Below are positions 17,859 through 26,268 of a stretch of DNA of 64,000 nt, one piece after another; within the stretch, counting starts at the first letter, position 1, and every line of letters begins with the position of its first letter. The translations under genes and the position numbers were made by a program. This DNA comes from Halobacteriovoraceae bacterium (GTDB lineage: Bacteria; Bdellovibrionota; Bacteriovoracia; Bacteriovoracales; Bacteriovoracaceae), in assembly GCA_020635135.1 (NCBI GenBank), contig JACKAJ010000015.1, positions 1,116,001 through 1,180,000 of the forward strand, in the 5' to 3' direction. Under the pieces are notes generated by a model. The model was not told the DNA's origin, ran no database searches, and saw only the letters and a list, made by a program, of their open reading frames with translations.

Positions 17859-19259
17859 TTAATCCTTTTTCTTTATGAAACGTTTAGCCTGTCCCTCTTT
17901 GTTAATTTGTTTCGATCTTGCAATCGCAAACGAATCAGCTGGTACATTTTTCGTAATTGTCGATCCAGCTGCAACAAAAGAGCCATCTCCGATTTCAACG
18001 GGGGCGACTGATTGACAATCAGACCCAATAAAACAATTTTTTCCAATTTTTGTTATATGTTTTTTACTTCCATCATAATTGCAAGAAATAAATCCACAGC
18101 CAACATTTGAGTTTTCACCAATCTCACTATCCCCAACGTAACTGAGGTGAGAAACTTTTACACCTTTAGCAAATTGGGATTTTTTGATTTCAACAAAGTT
18201 CCCTATTTTATTCTCTGAGCCGATATGCGCTTGCGGGCGAAGGCGAGCAAATGGACCAATCTGAGAAGATTCTCCAATTTCACATTCTTCAAGATATGAA
18301 TAAGCAAGAATATTGACGTTGTTTCCAATTTTAGAATTTTTAATAACAACACCAGGTTCAATTGAAACATTTTGACCAATCTGAGTATTTCCCTTGAGGT
18401 GTATGTTTGGCTCCAAGATTGAACCATTTCCAACTTCAACATCCCATTCAATTTCAATATTTTTTGAATCAACAATCAAAACACCTTGATCACGCAATGA
18501 AGCTATCTTTCTTTTTAAAAGAAGAGTTCGACAGTCCTCTAGCTGTATTTGATCATTTACTCCTTTAAAGAAGGATTCATCTCGATAGAGAAGTGTTTCG
18601 ACTTTTTGATCTTCACGAAAGAGATCTGTTAGGTAAAATTCTCCCGATTTGTTTTTATTGTTTAAGTTATAAAGATGTTCTTTGATATATGATGTTTTTA
18701 AAAGATAAAGCCCTGAATTAACTTCTTTAATGAGCTGATCACTGGCAGAAGCATCTTTTTCTTCAATTATCTGGAATCCAACATCACCTTTTTTAATTCT
18801 TCCATAACCTTTAGGATTTGGAGTTTCAAAAGTCACTGCTATTCCCTGTATAGAATCATCACGATTCATCTTATTGAACATTTCAGAATAGATTTCTTCT
18901 GTTATCAAAGGCGTATCAACACAAGCCACGAGAGTGTATGGTAACTCCCACATATGAGGAAGTTCTTCAAAAAAACATTGGAGAGCATGGCCTGTTCCCT
19001 TTTGTTCTGCTTGAAGGCAAGTTTCAACTTTAGCTTTGTTTTGAGCCAAATAATTTTCGAGCTTTTCCCGTTCATGACCGACAACGACCCCTATATGAGG
19101 TTGGATAGAAGCTGTCTGAGTAAATTTCTCAAAAACTTCCAAACTGTAATCAATCAACTTTTTTCCAAGGAGCGGAGCTAAAGCCTTAGGCCCATCCAGT
19201 TTAAGCCGAGTCCCTTTACCAGCTGCCAATAGTGCTACTGCGCATTGTTTCATCCCCAT
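17859..19259 (-). CDS. glmU: Bifunctional GlmU
   Basis: GlmU acetylates glucosamine-1-phosphate and then uridylates it to UDP-GlcNAc. The N-terminal pyrophosphorylase domain has LLAAGKGTRLKLDGPKALAP at 9-28. The C-terminal half is a left-handed beta-helix of hexapeptide repeats (about 250-450). The acetyltransferase region contains CNYDGSKKHITKIG with the catalytic His. AGGAG lies 6 nt upstream of ATG 19259, supporting this start. Length 466 is typical. It is the first gene of the minus-strand run and diverges from lon. Confidence 0.96.
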   Translation of the reverse strand: MGMKQCAVALLAAGKGTRLKLDGPKALAPLLGKKLIDYSLEVFEKFTQTASIQPHIGVVVGHEREKLENYLAQNKAKVETCLQAEQKGTGHALQCFFEELPHMWELPYTLVACVDTPLITEEIYSEMFNKMNRDDSIQGIAVTFETPNPKGYGRIKKGDVGFQIIEEKDASASDQLIKEVNSGLYLLKTSYIKEHLYNLNNKNKSGEFYLTDLFREDQKVETLLYRDESFFKGVNDQIQLEDCRTLLLKRKIASLRDQGVLIVDSKNIEIEWDVEVGNGSILEPNIHLKGNTQIGQNVSIEPGVVIKNSKIGNNVNILAYSYLEECEIGESSQIGPFARLRPQAHIGSENKIGNFVEIKKSQFAKGVKVSHLSYVGDSEIGENSNVGCGFISCNYDGSKKHITKIGKNCFIGSDCQSVAPVEIGDGSFVAAGSTITKNVPADSFAIARSKQINKEGQAKRFIKKKD

Positions 19260-19447
19260 ATCATACTCCTATGTATATGAGTTTTTAACCCTTATGACGC
19301 CATTTGAAATGACTACCTGAGTAAATAACTCCCTTAAAAAAGCGGAAAAAATTTCCTCAAGATCTCTCTATTTTATCCCGAAGCAGCAATAAGAAGGAAG
19401 TGACGCCACCCACTCTCACTTTAATCCCACGAATCTGGAGGATTTGA

Positions 19448-21853
19448 ATGGTTTCGAACTTTAATGGCGAGCAGATAGAATTCAAAGAACAGCTTCCCCT
19501 GTTGCCTGTTCGAGATATCGTTGTTTACCCTTTTATGATTCTTCCTCTTTTTGTTGGTCGCGAGTCATCCATCATTGCAGTTGAAGAAGCCATCAATAAT
19601 CACGATCGTCTCATTGTTTTATCGAGCCAAAAAGATATTCAAACAGAACGCCCTGACCCTTCTGAAATTTTTGATGTCGCAACCATTGCGATGATCATGA
19701 GGATGAGAAAACTTCCTGATGGAAGAATAAAAATTCTCGTTCAAGGACTCAATAAAGTCAGAATACTTCAATACGAAGAATTGACTCCTTTTTATAAAGT
19801 TAAAGTTGAAAAAATTGAATCACCTGAATCAAAATCTGATCCAGTTCAAGTTGAAGCTCTCACTCGAAATGTTAAAGAAAAACTAGAAAAACTTGTTTCA
19901 AACTCTCATACTGCTTCTCCAGATATCTTAATGGTCCTAGAAGATATTGAAGATCCTGGAAGACTCGCAGATCTTATTGCCTCAAACTTAAATTTACGAG
20001 TGACAGAGGCTCAAATTATTCTTGAAACCTTTGAACCATTCGAACGACTCAAATACGTTGATGATATTCTTACTCGAGAAATTCAAATACTTAACATTCA
20101 AGATAAACTAAACAATTCGAACAAACATACTCCCGAAAGCTTTCTCAAAGAACAATTCAAGGCCATTAGTGGATCTCACGAAGCTCAAGAGCTTGATGAA
20201 TTTGCGGAAATGAGAGATAAACTGACGAGTAAAAAGCTGCCTGAAGAAGTCTTTACGGAAGCAAGTAAACAACTCAATCGTTTAGAAAGAATGCACCCAG
20301 ATTCTTCTGAATCTAATATTTTGAGAAATTATTTAGAATGGATATTGGATATTCCTTGGACAGAAGCTTCTAAAGAAGTCGTCGACCTCGCTTATTCACA
20401 AAAAGTTCTCGATGAAGATCATTTTGACCTCACAAAAGTCAAAGAACGTATATTAGAACATCTTGCAGTACGAACATTAAAAGGAACAACTAAAACCAAA
20501 GGACCTATACTTTGCTTCTCTGGCCCTCCGGGAGTTGGAAAAACATCACTTGGTAAATCCATTGCCAGAGCAACGGGTAGAAAATTTGTCCGCATTAGTC
20601 TCGGTGGTGTTAAAGATGAATCAGAAATTCGTGGACACAGGCGAACTTATGTAGGTTCCCTTCCAGGTAGATTTATCCAAGCAATGAAACAAGCCGGAAC
20701 AATTAATCCTGTTATTATGCTCGATGAAATTGACAAGCTTGGTTCTGACTATAAGGGTGATCCTTCGAGTGCCCTTCTCGAGGTTCTCGACCCTGAACAA
20801 AATAATTCATTTCGCGATCATTATCTTAACGTTCCTTACGATCTTTCAAATGTAATGTTTATTGCAACTGCAAACGTTCTTGATAATATTCCTGAACCTC
20901 TTAAAGACAGAATGGAAATCATTAGTCTGACAGGTTATTCTCAAGAAGAAAAACTTCAAATCTCTAAACGCTATCTTGTTCCTAAGCAAATGGATGAAAA
21001 TGGTGTGACGAAAGAACATATTGAATTTTCAGATGAAGCTATTATTGAAGTTATTAAAAGCTTTACAAGAGAAGCAGGACTTAGAAATTTAGAGCGACAA
21101 ATTGGGTCTCTTTGTAGAAAAGTTGCTAAAAAAATAGCAATGGGTCACGAACTTAAAACACATCTGCTTGGACGGTCAGTTGAAGATTTTCTTGGACCAG
21201 CACTCTATACAAATGAAGATTCGAAAGAATTTGACGAAATCGGAGTGGCCACTGGGCTCGCTTGGACTTCTGCCGGCGGTGAAATTCTCCATGTCGAAGC
21301 AACTAAAATGAAAGGAACTGGCATAACTTTAACAGGAAAACTGGGTGAAGTTATGAAAGAATCCGCTCAAGCCGCGATTGGGTATATTCGAAGTCATGCC
21401 GATGAACTTGGAATCGATGAAAGTGTTTTTGATAGCAATGAAATTCACATTCACTTGCCTCAAGGAGCTATTCCTAAAGATGGACCAAGTGCTGGAATTA
21501 CACTTGCTACCACGATTGTTTCACTTTTAACTGACAGCTACATCAGTAAAGACATCGCTATGACGGGAGAAATTACACTAACTGGTAAAGTTCTTCCAGT
21601 TGGAGGAATTAAAGAAAAATGTCTTGCCGCAATGAGATCAGGTATCGAGACTATCATTATTCCTTGGAAAAACCAGAAAGATCTAAGTGATATTCCTGAT
21701 GAATTCAGAAAGAAACTAAATTTTATTCCGGTTAAGAACGTGATGGAAGTTTTAGAAGTTGCCCTCAACGATTGGCAACCTAAAGCAAAAAAATCTGCTA
21801 AAAAGAAGGGAAATAAAAAGACTCGTACGACTCCATTTAGAGAAGTCGCTTAG
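19448..21853 (+). CDS. lon: ATP-dependent protease Lon
   Basis: Lon degrades misfolded and regulatory proteins in the cytoplasm. The 801-residue product has the N-terminal LON substrate-binding domain (PLLPVRDIVVYPFMILPLFV near 17-36) and a Walker A motif GPPGVGKT at 359-366. Walker B is VIMLDEID. The C-terminal serine protease domain carries Ser681 in PKDGPSAG and Lys724 (second Lys of GGIKEK). The basic tail (KAKKSAKKKGNKKTR) is unusual at the very end. GGAGG lies 6 nt before the start. The gene diverges from glmU and converges on the XRE gene at 21873. Confidence 0.97.
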   Translation: MVSNFNGEQIEFKEQLPLLPVRDIVVYPFMILPLFVGRESSIIAVEEAINNHDRLIVLSSQKDIQTERPDPSEIFDVATIAMIMRMRKLPDGRIKILVQGLNKVRILQYEELTPFYKVKVEKIESPESKSDPVQVEALTRNVKEKLEKLVSNSHTASPDILMVLEDIEDPGRLADLIASNLNLRVTEAQIILETFEPFERLKYVDDILTREIQILNIQDKLNNSNKHTPESFLKEQFKAISGSHEAQELDEFAEMRDKLTSKKLPEEVFTEASKQLNRLERMHPDSSESNILRNYLEWILDIPWTEASKEVVDLAYSQKVLDEDHFDLTKVKERILEHLAVRTLKGTTKTKGPILCFSGPPGVGKTSLGKSIARATGRKFVRISLGGVKDESEIRGHRRTYVGSLPGRFIQAMKQAGTINPVIMLDEIDKLGSDYKGDPSSALLEVLDPEQNNSFRDHYLNVPYDLSNVMFIATANVLDNIPEPLKDRMEIISLTGYSQEEKLQISKRYLVPKQMDENGVTKEHIEFSDEAIIEVIKSFTREAGLRNLERQIGSLCRKVAKKIAMGHELKTHLLGRSVEDFLGPALYTNEDSKEFDEIGVATGLAWTSAGGEILHVEATKMKGTGITLTGKLGEVMKESAQAAIGYIRSHADELGIDESVFDSNEIHIHLPQGAIPKDGPSAGITLATTIVSLLTDSYISKDIAMTGEITLTGKVLPVGGIKEKCLAAMRSGIETIIIPWKNQKDLSDIPDEFRKKLNFIPVKNVMEVLEVALNDWQPKAKKSAKKKGNKKTRTTPFREVA

Positions 21854-21872
21854 GTCTTAAACCAAAACCTTT

Positions 21873-22322
21873 TTAGTTGTGCTGATCCCAAAGTTTGCGA
21901 CCAACCTTGAGTCTTTCGACATCTTTCATAATTTTATCAACATCTATTCTAGTAAAAATTTCTTTTTCCTCGACATCCATATTTCGCAAACGCTCTTCAA
22001 TGAGATGCTTCGCTCGCTTATCAATCATCTCTTTAATTGATTCCCTCGGAAGGAAATAATAGACGAGATCACAATTCATGGATTCCGCAACTTTTCTCAA
22101 TCTTTTTAAGGTTATGTTTTCTTCTCTTTCAGCTTTCTCTGTCTCACTCATTGTATTTGGTGAAATTCCCACTTTCTTTGCCAAGGCCTTTGAACTCATC
22201 TTTAAAGACTCACGGATAAAACGAATCCAACCCTTAGGAGGTTTGGCCACAAGATCTTGTTTCTTGATGGAACTGAGGAGTTCTTGTGTAGGTGAAAGTC
22301 GATAGCTTCTAAAATTTTTCAT
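21873..22322 (-). CDS. Mobile mystery protein A-like XRE regulator
   Basis: This 149-residue protein has a helix-turn-helix of the XRE type at about 30-85 (WIRFIRESLKMSSKALAKK then VGISPNTMSETEK). It has a characteristic tail: AESMNCDLVYYFLPRESIKE followed by a helix with KRAKHLIEERL. The combination KPPKGWIR, HTH, then CDLVYYFLP matches the family named mobile mystery protein A, usually encoded beside a Fic-domain partner (mobile mystery protein B). Here no Fic gene follows or precedes, so it is an orphan. Its 3' end faces lon. Confidence 0.72.
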   Translation of the reverse strand: MKNFRSYRLSPTQELLSSIKKQDLVAKPPKGWIRFIRESLKMSSKALAKKVGISPNTMSETEKAEREENITLKRLRKVAESMNCDLVYYFLPRESIKEMIDKRAKHLIEERLRNMDVEEKEIFTRIDVDKIMKDVERLKVGRKLWDQHN

Positions 22323-22509
22323 CGTGTATACCCGATTAATTCAATGGTGGTTTTATAAAAAAGATTCCACTCATTTTCAAGCTTAAAAAACCTTTTTCAT
22401 CGAGCATTGCGCCATGCATCTTCTCCGAAACTCCTCCCTCGTATATTATTGTAATAATAGCGAATTTGATGCATTCAAATTCCAGAATGGACAAGCTCAT
22501 AGGCCAAGG

Positions 22510-22899
22510 ATGGATGAAAAAAAACTATTCAAAATAATCGTCGTCGACGATTCCGATTTCTCCCGGAAGCAAATTATTAACATACTCGAAAAAAATGGTT
22601 TTAACGTTGTTGCTAATTTTGGAAACGCACCAGAAACAATACAATATTTAGTTGCTCACGATATCGACCTCGCCATTGTCGATGTGGTCATGCCTAAAAT
22701 CAGTGGATTTGATCTCGTCAACCAGATCACTGAAAATTTTCGCAATATTCATGTGATTATGGTTTCTTCTCTTTCTCAAGAAAGAATCATTTTGGAATCT
22801 ATTGCCTCAGGTGCTCAAGACTTTATTCAAAAACCTATAAAGGAAGAATTACTCGTAGCTTCGATTCAAAAAATCATGAATGATTTCACGGAAGATTAA
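22510..22899 (+). CDS. CheY-like single-domain response regulator
   Basis: The receiver domain fills the protein: acidic pocket D13-D14 (VVDDSDFSR), phosphoacceptor D58 (LAIVDVVMPKISG), a hydroxyl residue at S86/S87 (VIMVSS) and invariant K108 (FIQKP). The start is placed at ATG 22510 (129 residues), because the in-frame extension back to 22414 encodes no receiver sequence. No output domain is present, so it should act by binding a partner, as CheY does. A CheX-like gene begins about 20 nt downstream, suggesting regulator and phosphatase as a pair. Confidence 0.85.
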   Translation: MDEKKLFKIIVVDDSDFSRKQIINILEKNGFNVVANFGNAPETIQYLVAHDIDLAIVDVVMPKISGFDLVNQITENFRNIHVIMVSSLSQERIILESIASGAQDFIQKPIKEELLVASIQKIMNDFTED

Positions 22900-22920
22900 A
22901 CTTAAACAAGGATGTTTAAA

Positions 22921-23397
22921 ATGTTTTATTTAAAAGACGAATTTCCCCAATTTGTACAAATTACTCCTGCTATTTTTCTGAACTTGATTTCTAATTCACG
23001 AAAATTGTCTTTTACCAACATCGCTTTTATAGGTTCAGAGAAACATGCCATCCGTTTCGACGTATCTGGACAAATAAAAGGTTCTTTTATTTGTATCACG
23101 AATAAATTTTTAAATGATCAAAACTTAGGAATATTCATAGAAGCCATGAACATACTATTAGGGCACACCGTCTCTGAAATCGAAGAAAAAAAAGGACTCA
23201 TGGTAGAAATTTCTCATCCGGAACTTGAACATTTTGAAGTGCTCAAAAATTTTCCGTTTGTCACAGAGCTTGGTTATAATCTTCTGATTAACGGTGAAAT
23301 AATCCCTTGTAATATTTATTACCACTTTGAATCTATTCATAACCAGATCAATCGAATTCCGAAAATTAAAAAAATGGAGGATACCCCTCATGCTTAA
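22921..23397 (+). CDS. CheX/CheC-like protein
   Basis: About 158 residues from ATG 22921, which has AAGGA 8 nt upstream (another ATG at 22912 abuts the Shine-Dalgarno). The segment IFIEAMNILLGH, with a proline 23 residues after the Asn, matches the E-x2-N-x22-P active-site pattern of CheC/CheX/FliY phosphatases, which strip phosphate from CheY-P. A 'GQIKGSFICI' strand fits the CheX fold. The usual first residue of the motif, Asp or Ser four before Glu, is Gly here, so activity is uncertain. Its neighbour is a CheY-like regulator. Confidence 0.55.
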   Translation: MFYLKDEFPQFVQITPAIFLNLISNSRKLSFTNIAFIGSEKHAIRFDVSGQIKGSFICITNKFLNDQNLGIFIEAMNILLGHTVSEIEEKKGLMVEISHPELEHFEVLKNFPFVTELGYNLLINGEIIPCNIYYHFESIHNQINRIPKIKKMEDTPHA

Positions 23398-23779
23398 AGC
23401 TATTGGTTTTTTAGTAACATTTATCGTTACTTTTTTAATTCTTTCAATCCCGGTTAAAAAAGAAAAACTCGTTTTTGATTACTTACACGGGTTTGCCCAT
23501 CCTTATATGAGTAAGACATATTACTCGATGAAACGTTTATTTGTTCCAAAAGCTAAAAAAGCAATCGAGCCCGTTGTCCAAGAAGTGACATCCACTGAAA
23601 AAATTGAAGTGCTTAACGACGAGATAAAAGAAAAAATTTCTGAAATTATTAATAACGTCAATGGAGAGAATCAAGAAAATAAAACCATTGAAGAAGCTAA
23701 GAAAGATCCCCACCAGAGCGATGAGGATCCTTCAATTTATGATGATTATGATTTCAGAGATGATACTGAAAATTTATGA
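23390..23779 (+). CDS. Small membrane-anchored acidic protein
   Basis: Starting at ATG 23390 (GGAGG 10 nt upstream; overlaps the end of the CheX-like gene by 8 nt), the product is about 129 residues. One membrane segment occupies about residues 3-20 (KAIGFLVTFIVTFLILSIP). The rest is helical, first basic (YYSMKRLFVPKAKKA) and then strongly acidic (SDEDPSIYDDYDFRDDTE). I do not recognise the family. Overlap with the CheX-like gene suggests it belongs to the CheY/CheX unit. Confidence 0.6.
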   Translation: MLKAIGFLVTFIVTFLILSIPVKKEKLVFDYLHGFAHPYMSKTYYSMKRLFVPKAKKAIEPVVQEVTSTEKIEVLNDEIKEKISEIINNVNGENQENKTIEEAKKDPHQSDEDPSIYDDYDFRDDTENL

Positions 23780-23784
23780 CTCTC

Positions 23785-24012
23785 TTAAACAGAAGTCGCT
23801 GCTTTATCAGATTCGTACTGAATGCCTTCTTCTAATAATGAATCAGCGTTGATTGTGTCTTCAACTTCCTTTTCTTCCTTTCTTCCATCATCAAGACAAA
23901 AATCAGACTCTTTCGCTGTCTTCATCCCAACGTGAATTGGGGCGTCTACTGCTAATGTCTTGTAGCTAAATAAGGCCACAAAAATCAAGGCAACATAATT
24001 GCTAAGTTTCAT
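23785..24012 (-). CDS. Small secreted protein
   Basis: From ATG 24012, with GAGGAGG 4 nt upstream, the product is 75 residues. It has a signal peptide (MKLSNYVALIFVALFSYKTLA) and a short acidic mature chain with one Cys. An ATG at 24048 exists but lacks a Shine-Dalgarno and would disrupt the signal peptide. The mature start (IHVGMKTAKESDFC) resembles that of the next small protein at 24322 (TQVGMHDSDKDVVSC), so the two may be diverged paralogues. No function is recognised. Confidence 0.62.
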   Translation of the reverse strand: MKLSNYVALIFVALFSYKTLAVDAPIHVGMKTAKESDFCLDDGRKEEKEVEDTINADSLLEEGIQYESDKAATSV

Positions 24013-24232
24013 ATATCCTCCTCTCCTTAAATTGAGATAGAACTTCATTGTCTATAAACTAATCTGTACGAGGATATTAAAAGCAAGGATTGTGCCAACT
24101 TATTAGTCATTATCGAAAGCACGAATTTATATGTAATTTCAATAGTTTGGGCTAAATAATGGGACTTTACTAGACACTAGTAACCCTAAAAATTTGATCT
24201 GGTGTAAAAAAATTAGACGATTATAAGCCTTG

Positions 24233-24301
24233 AGGTGCCAGGCTCTTTTCGTTAAACCATCGCGTTTAATGCTATGGTTTAACGAAAAGAGCCTGGCACC
24301 T
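24233..24301. repeat. Perfect 28-bp inverted repeat (REP-like)
   Basis: Arms 24233-24260 and 24274-24301 are exact reverse complements of 28 bases, beginning AGGTGCCAGGCTCTTTTCGT, around a 13-base loop. The run GGTGCCAGGC/GCCTGGCACC resembles REP elements mobilised by REP-associated tyrosine transposases; no transposase is encoded here. It lies downstream of the Tad-operon small gene and upstream of 23785 on the same strand, so it could also terminate the operon. Confidence 0.9.
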
Positions 24302-24316
24302 TACGGGCACCTTACG
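24295..24316. repeat. Tandem 11-bp duplication
   Basis: The 11-base unit GGCACCTTACG occurs twice back to back at 24295-24305 and 24306-24316. The first copy overlaps the right arm of the inverted repeat, as if the end of the element had been duplicated. Confidence 0.85.
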
Positions 24317-24321
24317 AGTAT

Positions 24322-24546
24322 CTAGATGCCGTCAGCCGATTCCCCAGGCACTTTTACAGGAATTCCACTGGCTTCGAGGGTTTTCCCCTTCTCGCAAACG
24401 ACTTTCCCAGCAGTACTGCAATCACAGCTGACAACATCTTTGTCACTATCATGCATTCCAACCTGTGTAGGGTCAGTAGGGCTTGTCCCTTGAGTGAAGC
24501 CGGCTAAGTTCATTGCACATAATCCAAGAAATAATATACCTTTCAT
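24322..24546 (-). CDS. Small secreted protein, end of Tad/RHS operon
   Basis: A 74-residue product with a signal peptide (MKGILFLGLCAMNLAGFTQG) and a short mature chain carrying a Cys cluster (VSCDCSTAGKVVCEKG). It starts 17 nt after the RHS-type gene ends and is on the same strand, so it is probably in the same transcript. It has weak similarity in its mature start to the small protein at 23785. No function is recognised; it could be a partner of the YD-repeat protein. Confidence 0.6.
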   Translation of the reverse strand: MKGILFLGLCAMNLAGFTQGTSPTDPTQVGMHDSDKDVVSCDCSTAGKVVCEKGKTLEASGIPVKVPGESADGI

Positions 24547-24563
24547 AGCGATCTCACTCCTTA

Positions 24564-26237
24564 TTAAAGACTTAAGTTAACACCAGCCGGGCGAACAATT
24601 TCCAATAAATTTTGAAAAGTATCTGTCACCTGGCTTGCTATTTTACGGCCACCATTGGAATCAACATTCTTCACTTGGCCAAAACTATCATATTTAACTA
24701 CAATTTTTCCGATTTTTTCCATGGCAATTTCAATTGGTTTGCCTTGTGAATTATAAGTAAAAGAAAGTACTCTATTTTTCTTTTTCTTTTTTTCACTGTC
24801 TACCATTTTAGTGATTTTTCCCTTGGCATCGTAGACTAAAAGAACGGCACGTCCTTTTGAATCAACAGCTTTCGCTAATTCACCTTTTTTATTGTATTGG
24901 TAGCTAGTCCATCCATCATTTTTTTCAACTTTCGTAATTTTTTTGAGTTTGTCGTGGTATTCAAGTTTTACAAAATCACCATCACTAGATTTTTTGTAAA
25001 CCATAAATCCATTTTTGTATTTAAACTCAGTAACCTTTTTTCCTTGAACGATTTTAACTGGTTGCTCACAGCACTCATTGAGTACTGTTTCACGAACAAT
25101 ACCTCCATCAATTTTTCCATTGTTGTAGGAAGCTCCAGTGATAAATTTTGTACGATAGAGCCATTGAGAACCATCTGCTCTTAATTTGTGTTCATACTCA
25201 TACTTATTAGCAAAAGGCTTATCATTGAGTCCCGTTTTAATAACTGTTGTCCAATAATGAAGTTCTGGATTTTTTGAATCTGATTCATAAGAATATTCAG
25301 AAATATCGCCCCCTCTTTTTTTAACTTTCGTTGCAAAAAATGATTTAGGAGTATAAGTAATCTCAATATTCGCTTTTTTAGCATCTTTTTCATTCACATC
25401 TTTAATATTAACTAAGTTATGATGTGAATCGTATTTGAATTCATATTCATTATTGTTGATATCTTTGGAATAACTCAGATCTTTACCACTATACTTGTAG
25501 GTTGCTTTATTTTTCCCTTGAGCTGCTAGAGATTTGATTCTCTTATCAGAATCCCACTCAACATAAATTTGATTCCCGTTTGAATCTAAAATCTTTTCTA
25601 CCAAGCCAGATTTGTTTCTTTTTAACTGAACTTTATAACCATTATTCGTCACAGTCGCAATGAGGTCACCATTTTTATTAAAAAATTGAGCATACCCAGA
25701 TTCAAAAGATCTTTTATATCCTTTGTTAACAACTTCAATTTTCTGATAACCGTAAGCATGAGAGTAAAGTGTACTTCCCTTCTTCAAACTTGACTCGATA
25801 GAATGAGCTTTAGCCATTTGATGTCGATAATAATTATCTTCTTCAAGTTTTTTTCTTAGTTCTTTTTCACCTGTACTTGTCAGTTTGCTATTCTTTTTTA
25901 CCGCAGCAATTATCTTATCTACAGATTTAGTAACAAATTGTTTTGAAATATTTTCTTTTGGAGTAAAGCGTGTTTTCCCACCTGTTCCATTTTCAAAAAT
26001 AATGATAGAGCCATCTATAGAGACTTCGAGTTTGACTTCATAAGGTGTCCCCCACCCATACCCAAACCATCCCTCGCTGGTAGATTTAGAGTTATATGTT
26101 CGAGTGACATCAAGGGTTGTTCCCTTACTCGTCGTAACAATATCCGTATATGAAACAAAGTAGTTACCATTTTTTAGATTCACACCTGCATAAATATTGA
26201 AGATTGAAAGTGCAAATAAAGTTAATAAAATTTTCAT
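24564..26237 (-). CDS. Secreted RHS/YD-repeat protein
   Basis: The 557-residue product has a signal peptide (MKILLTLFALSIFNIYA) followed by the N-terminal RHS-type module (TRTYNSKSTSEGWFGYGWG near 45-63, DUF6531-like). It continues with a run of YD-type repeats (for example YKYSGKDLSYSKDINNNEYEF, GWTSYQYNKKGELAKAVDSKG, LLVYDAKGKITKMVD, TFTYNSQGKPIEIA). YD repeats build a cocoon-shaped shell in large RHS proteins. This one is short and ends in a repeat-like tail without a recognisable toxin domain. It starts 31 nt after tadB, suggesting membership of the Tad operon. Confidence 0.8.
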   Translation of the reverse strand: MKILLTLFALSIFNIYAGVNLKNGNYFVSYTDIVTTSKGTTLDVTRTYNSKSTSEGWFGYGWGTPYEVKLEVSIDGSIIIFENGTGGKTRFTPKENISKQFVTKSVDKIIAAVKKNSKLTSTGEKELRKKLEEDNYYRHQMAKAHSIESSLKKGSTLYSHAYGYQKIEVVNKGYKRSFESGYAQFFNKNGDLIATVTNNGYKVQLKRNKSGLVEKILDSNGNQIYVEWDSDKRIKSLAAQGKNKATYKYSGKDLSYSKDINNNEYEFKYDSHHNLVNIKDVNEKDAKKANIEITYTPKSFFATKVKKRGGDISEYSYESDSKNPELHYWTTVIKTGLNDKPFANKYEYEHKLRADGSQWLYRTKFITGASYNNGKIDGGIVRETVLNECCEQPVKIVQGKKVTEFKYKNGFMVYKKSSDGDFVKLEYHDKLKKITKVEKNDGWTSYQYNKKGELAKAVDSKGRAVLLVYDAKGKITKMVDSEKKKKKNRVLSFTYNSQGKPIEIAMEKIGKIVVKYDSFGQVKNVDSNGGRKIASQVTDTFQNLLEIVRPAGVNLSL

Positions 26238-26268
26238 TGAGAACCTCTTTCCTTTTAATTCAATATTT

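Larger units (their letters stand above)
24013..24321. other. Intergenic stretch holding the repeat
   Basis: About 309 bases without a supportable gene. Apart from the Shine-Dalgarno of the 23785 gene at the left end and the inverted repeat and 11-base duplication on the right, no RNA gene or conserved site was recognised. Confidence 0.6.

Noticed and set aside
22414..22509. Extension of the CheY-like gene from an upstream ATG
   Set aside because: The added 32 residues show no domain, and a receiver domain starts normally at the downstream ATG.
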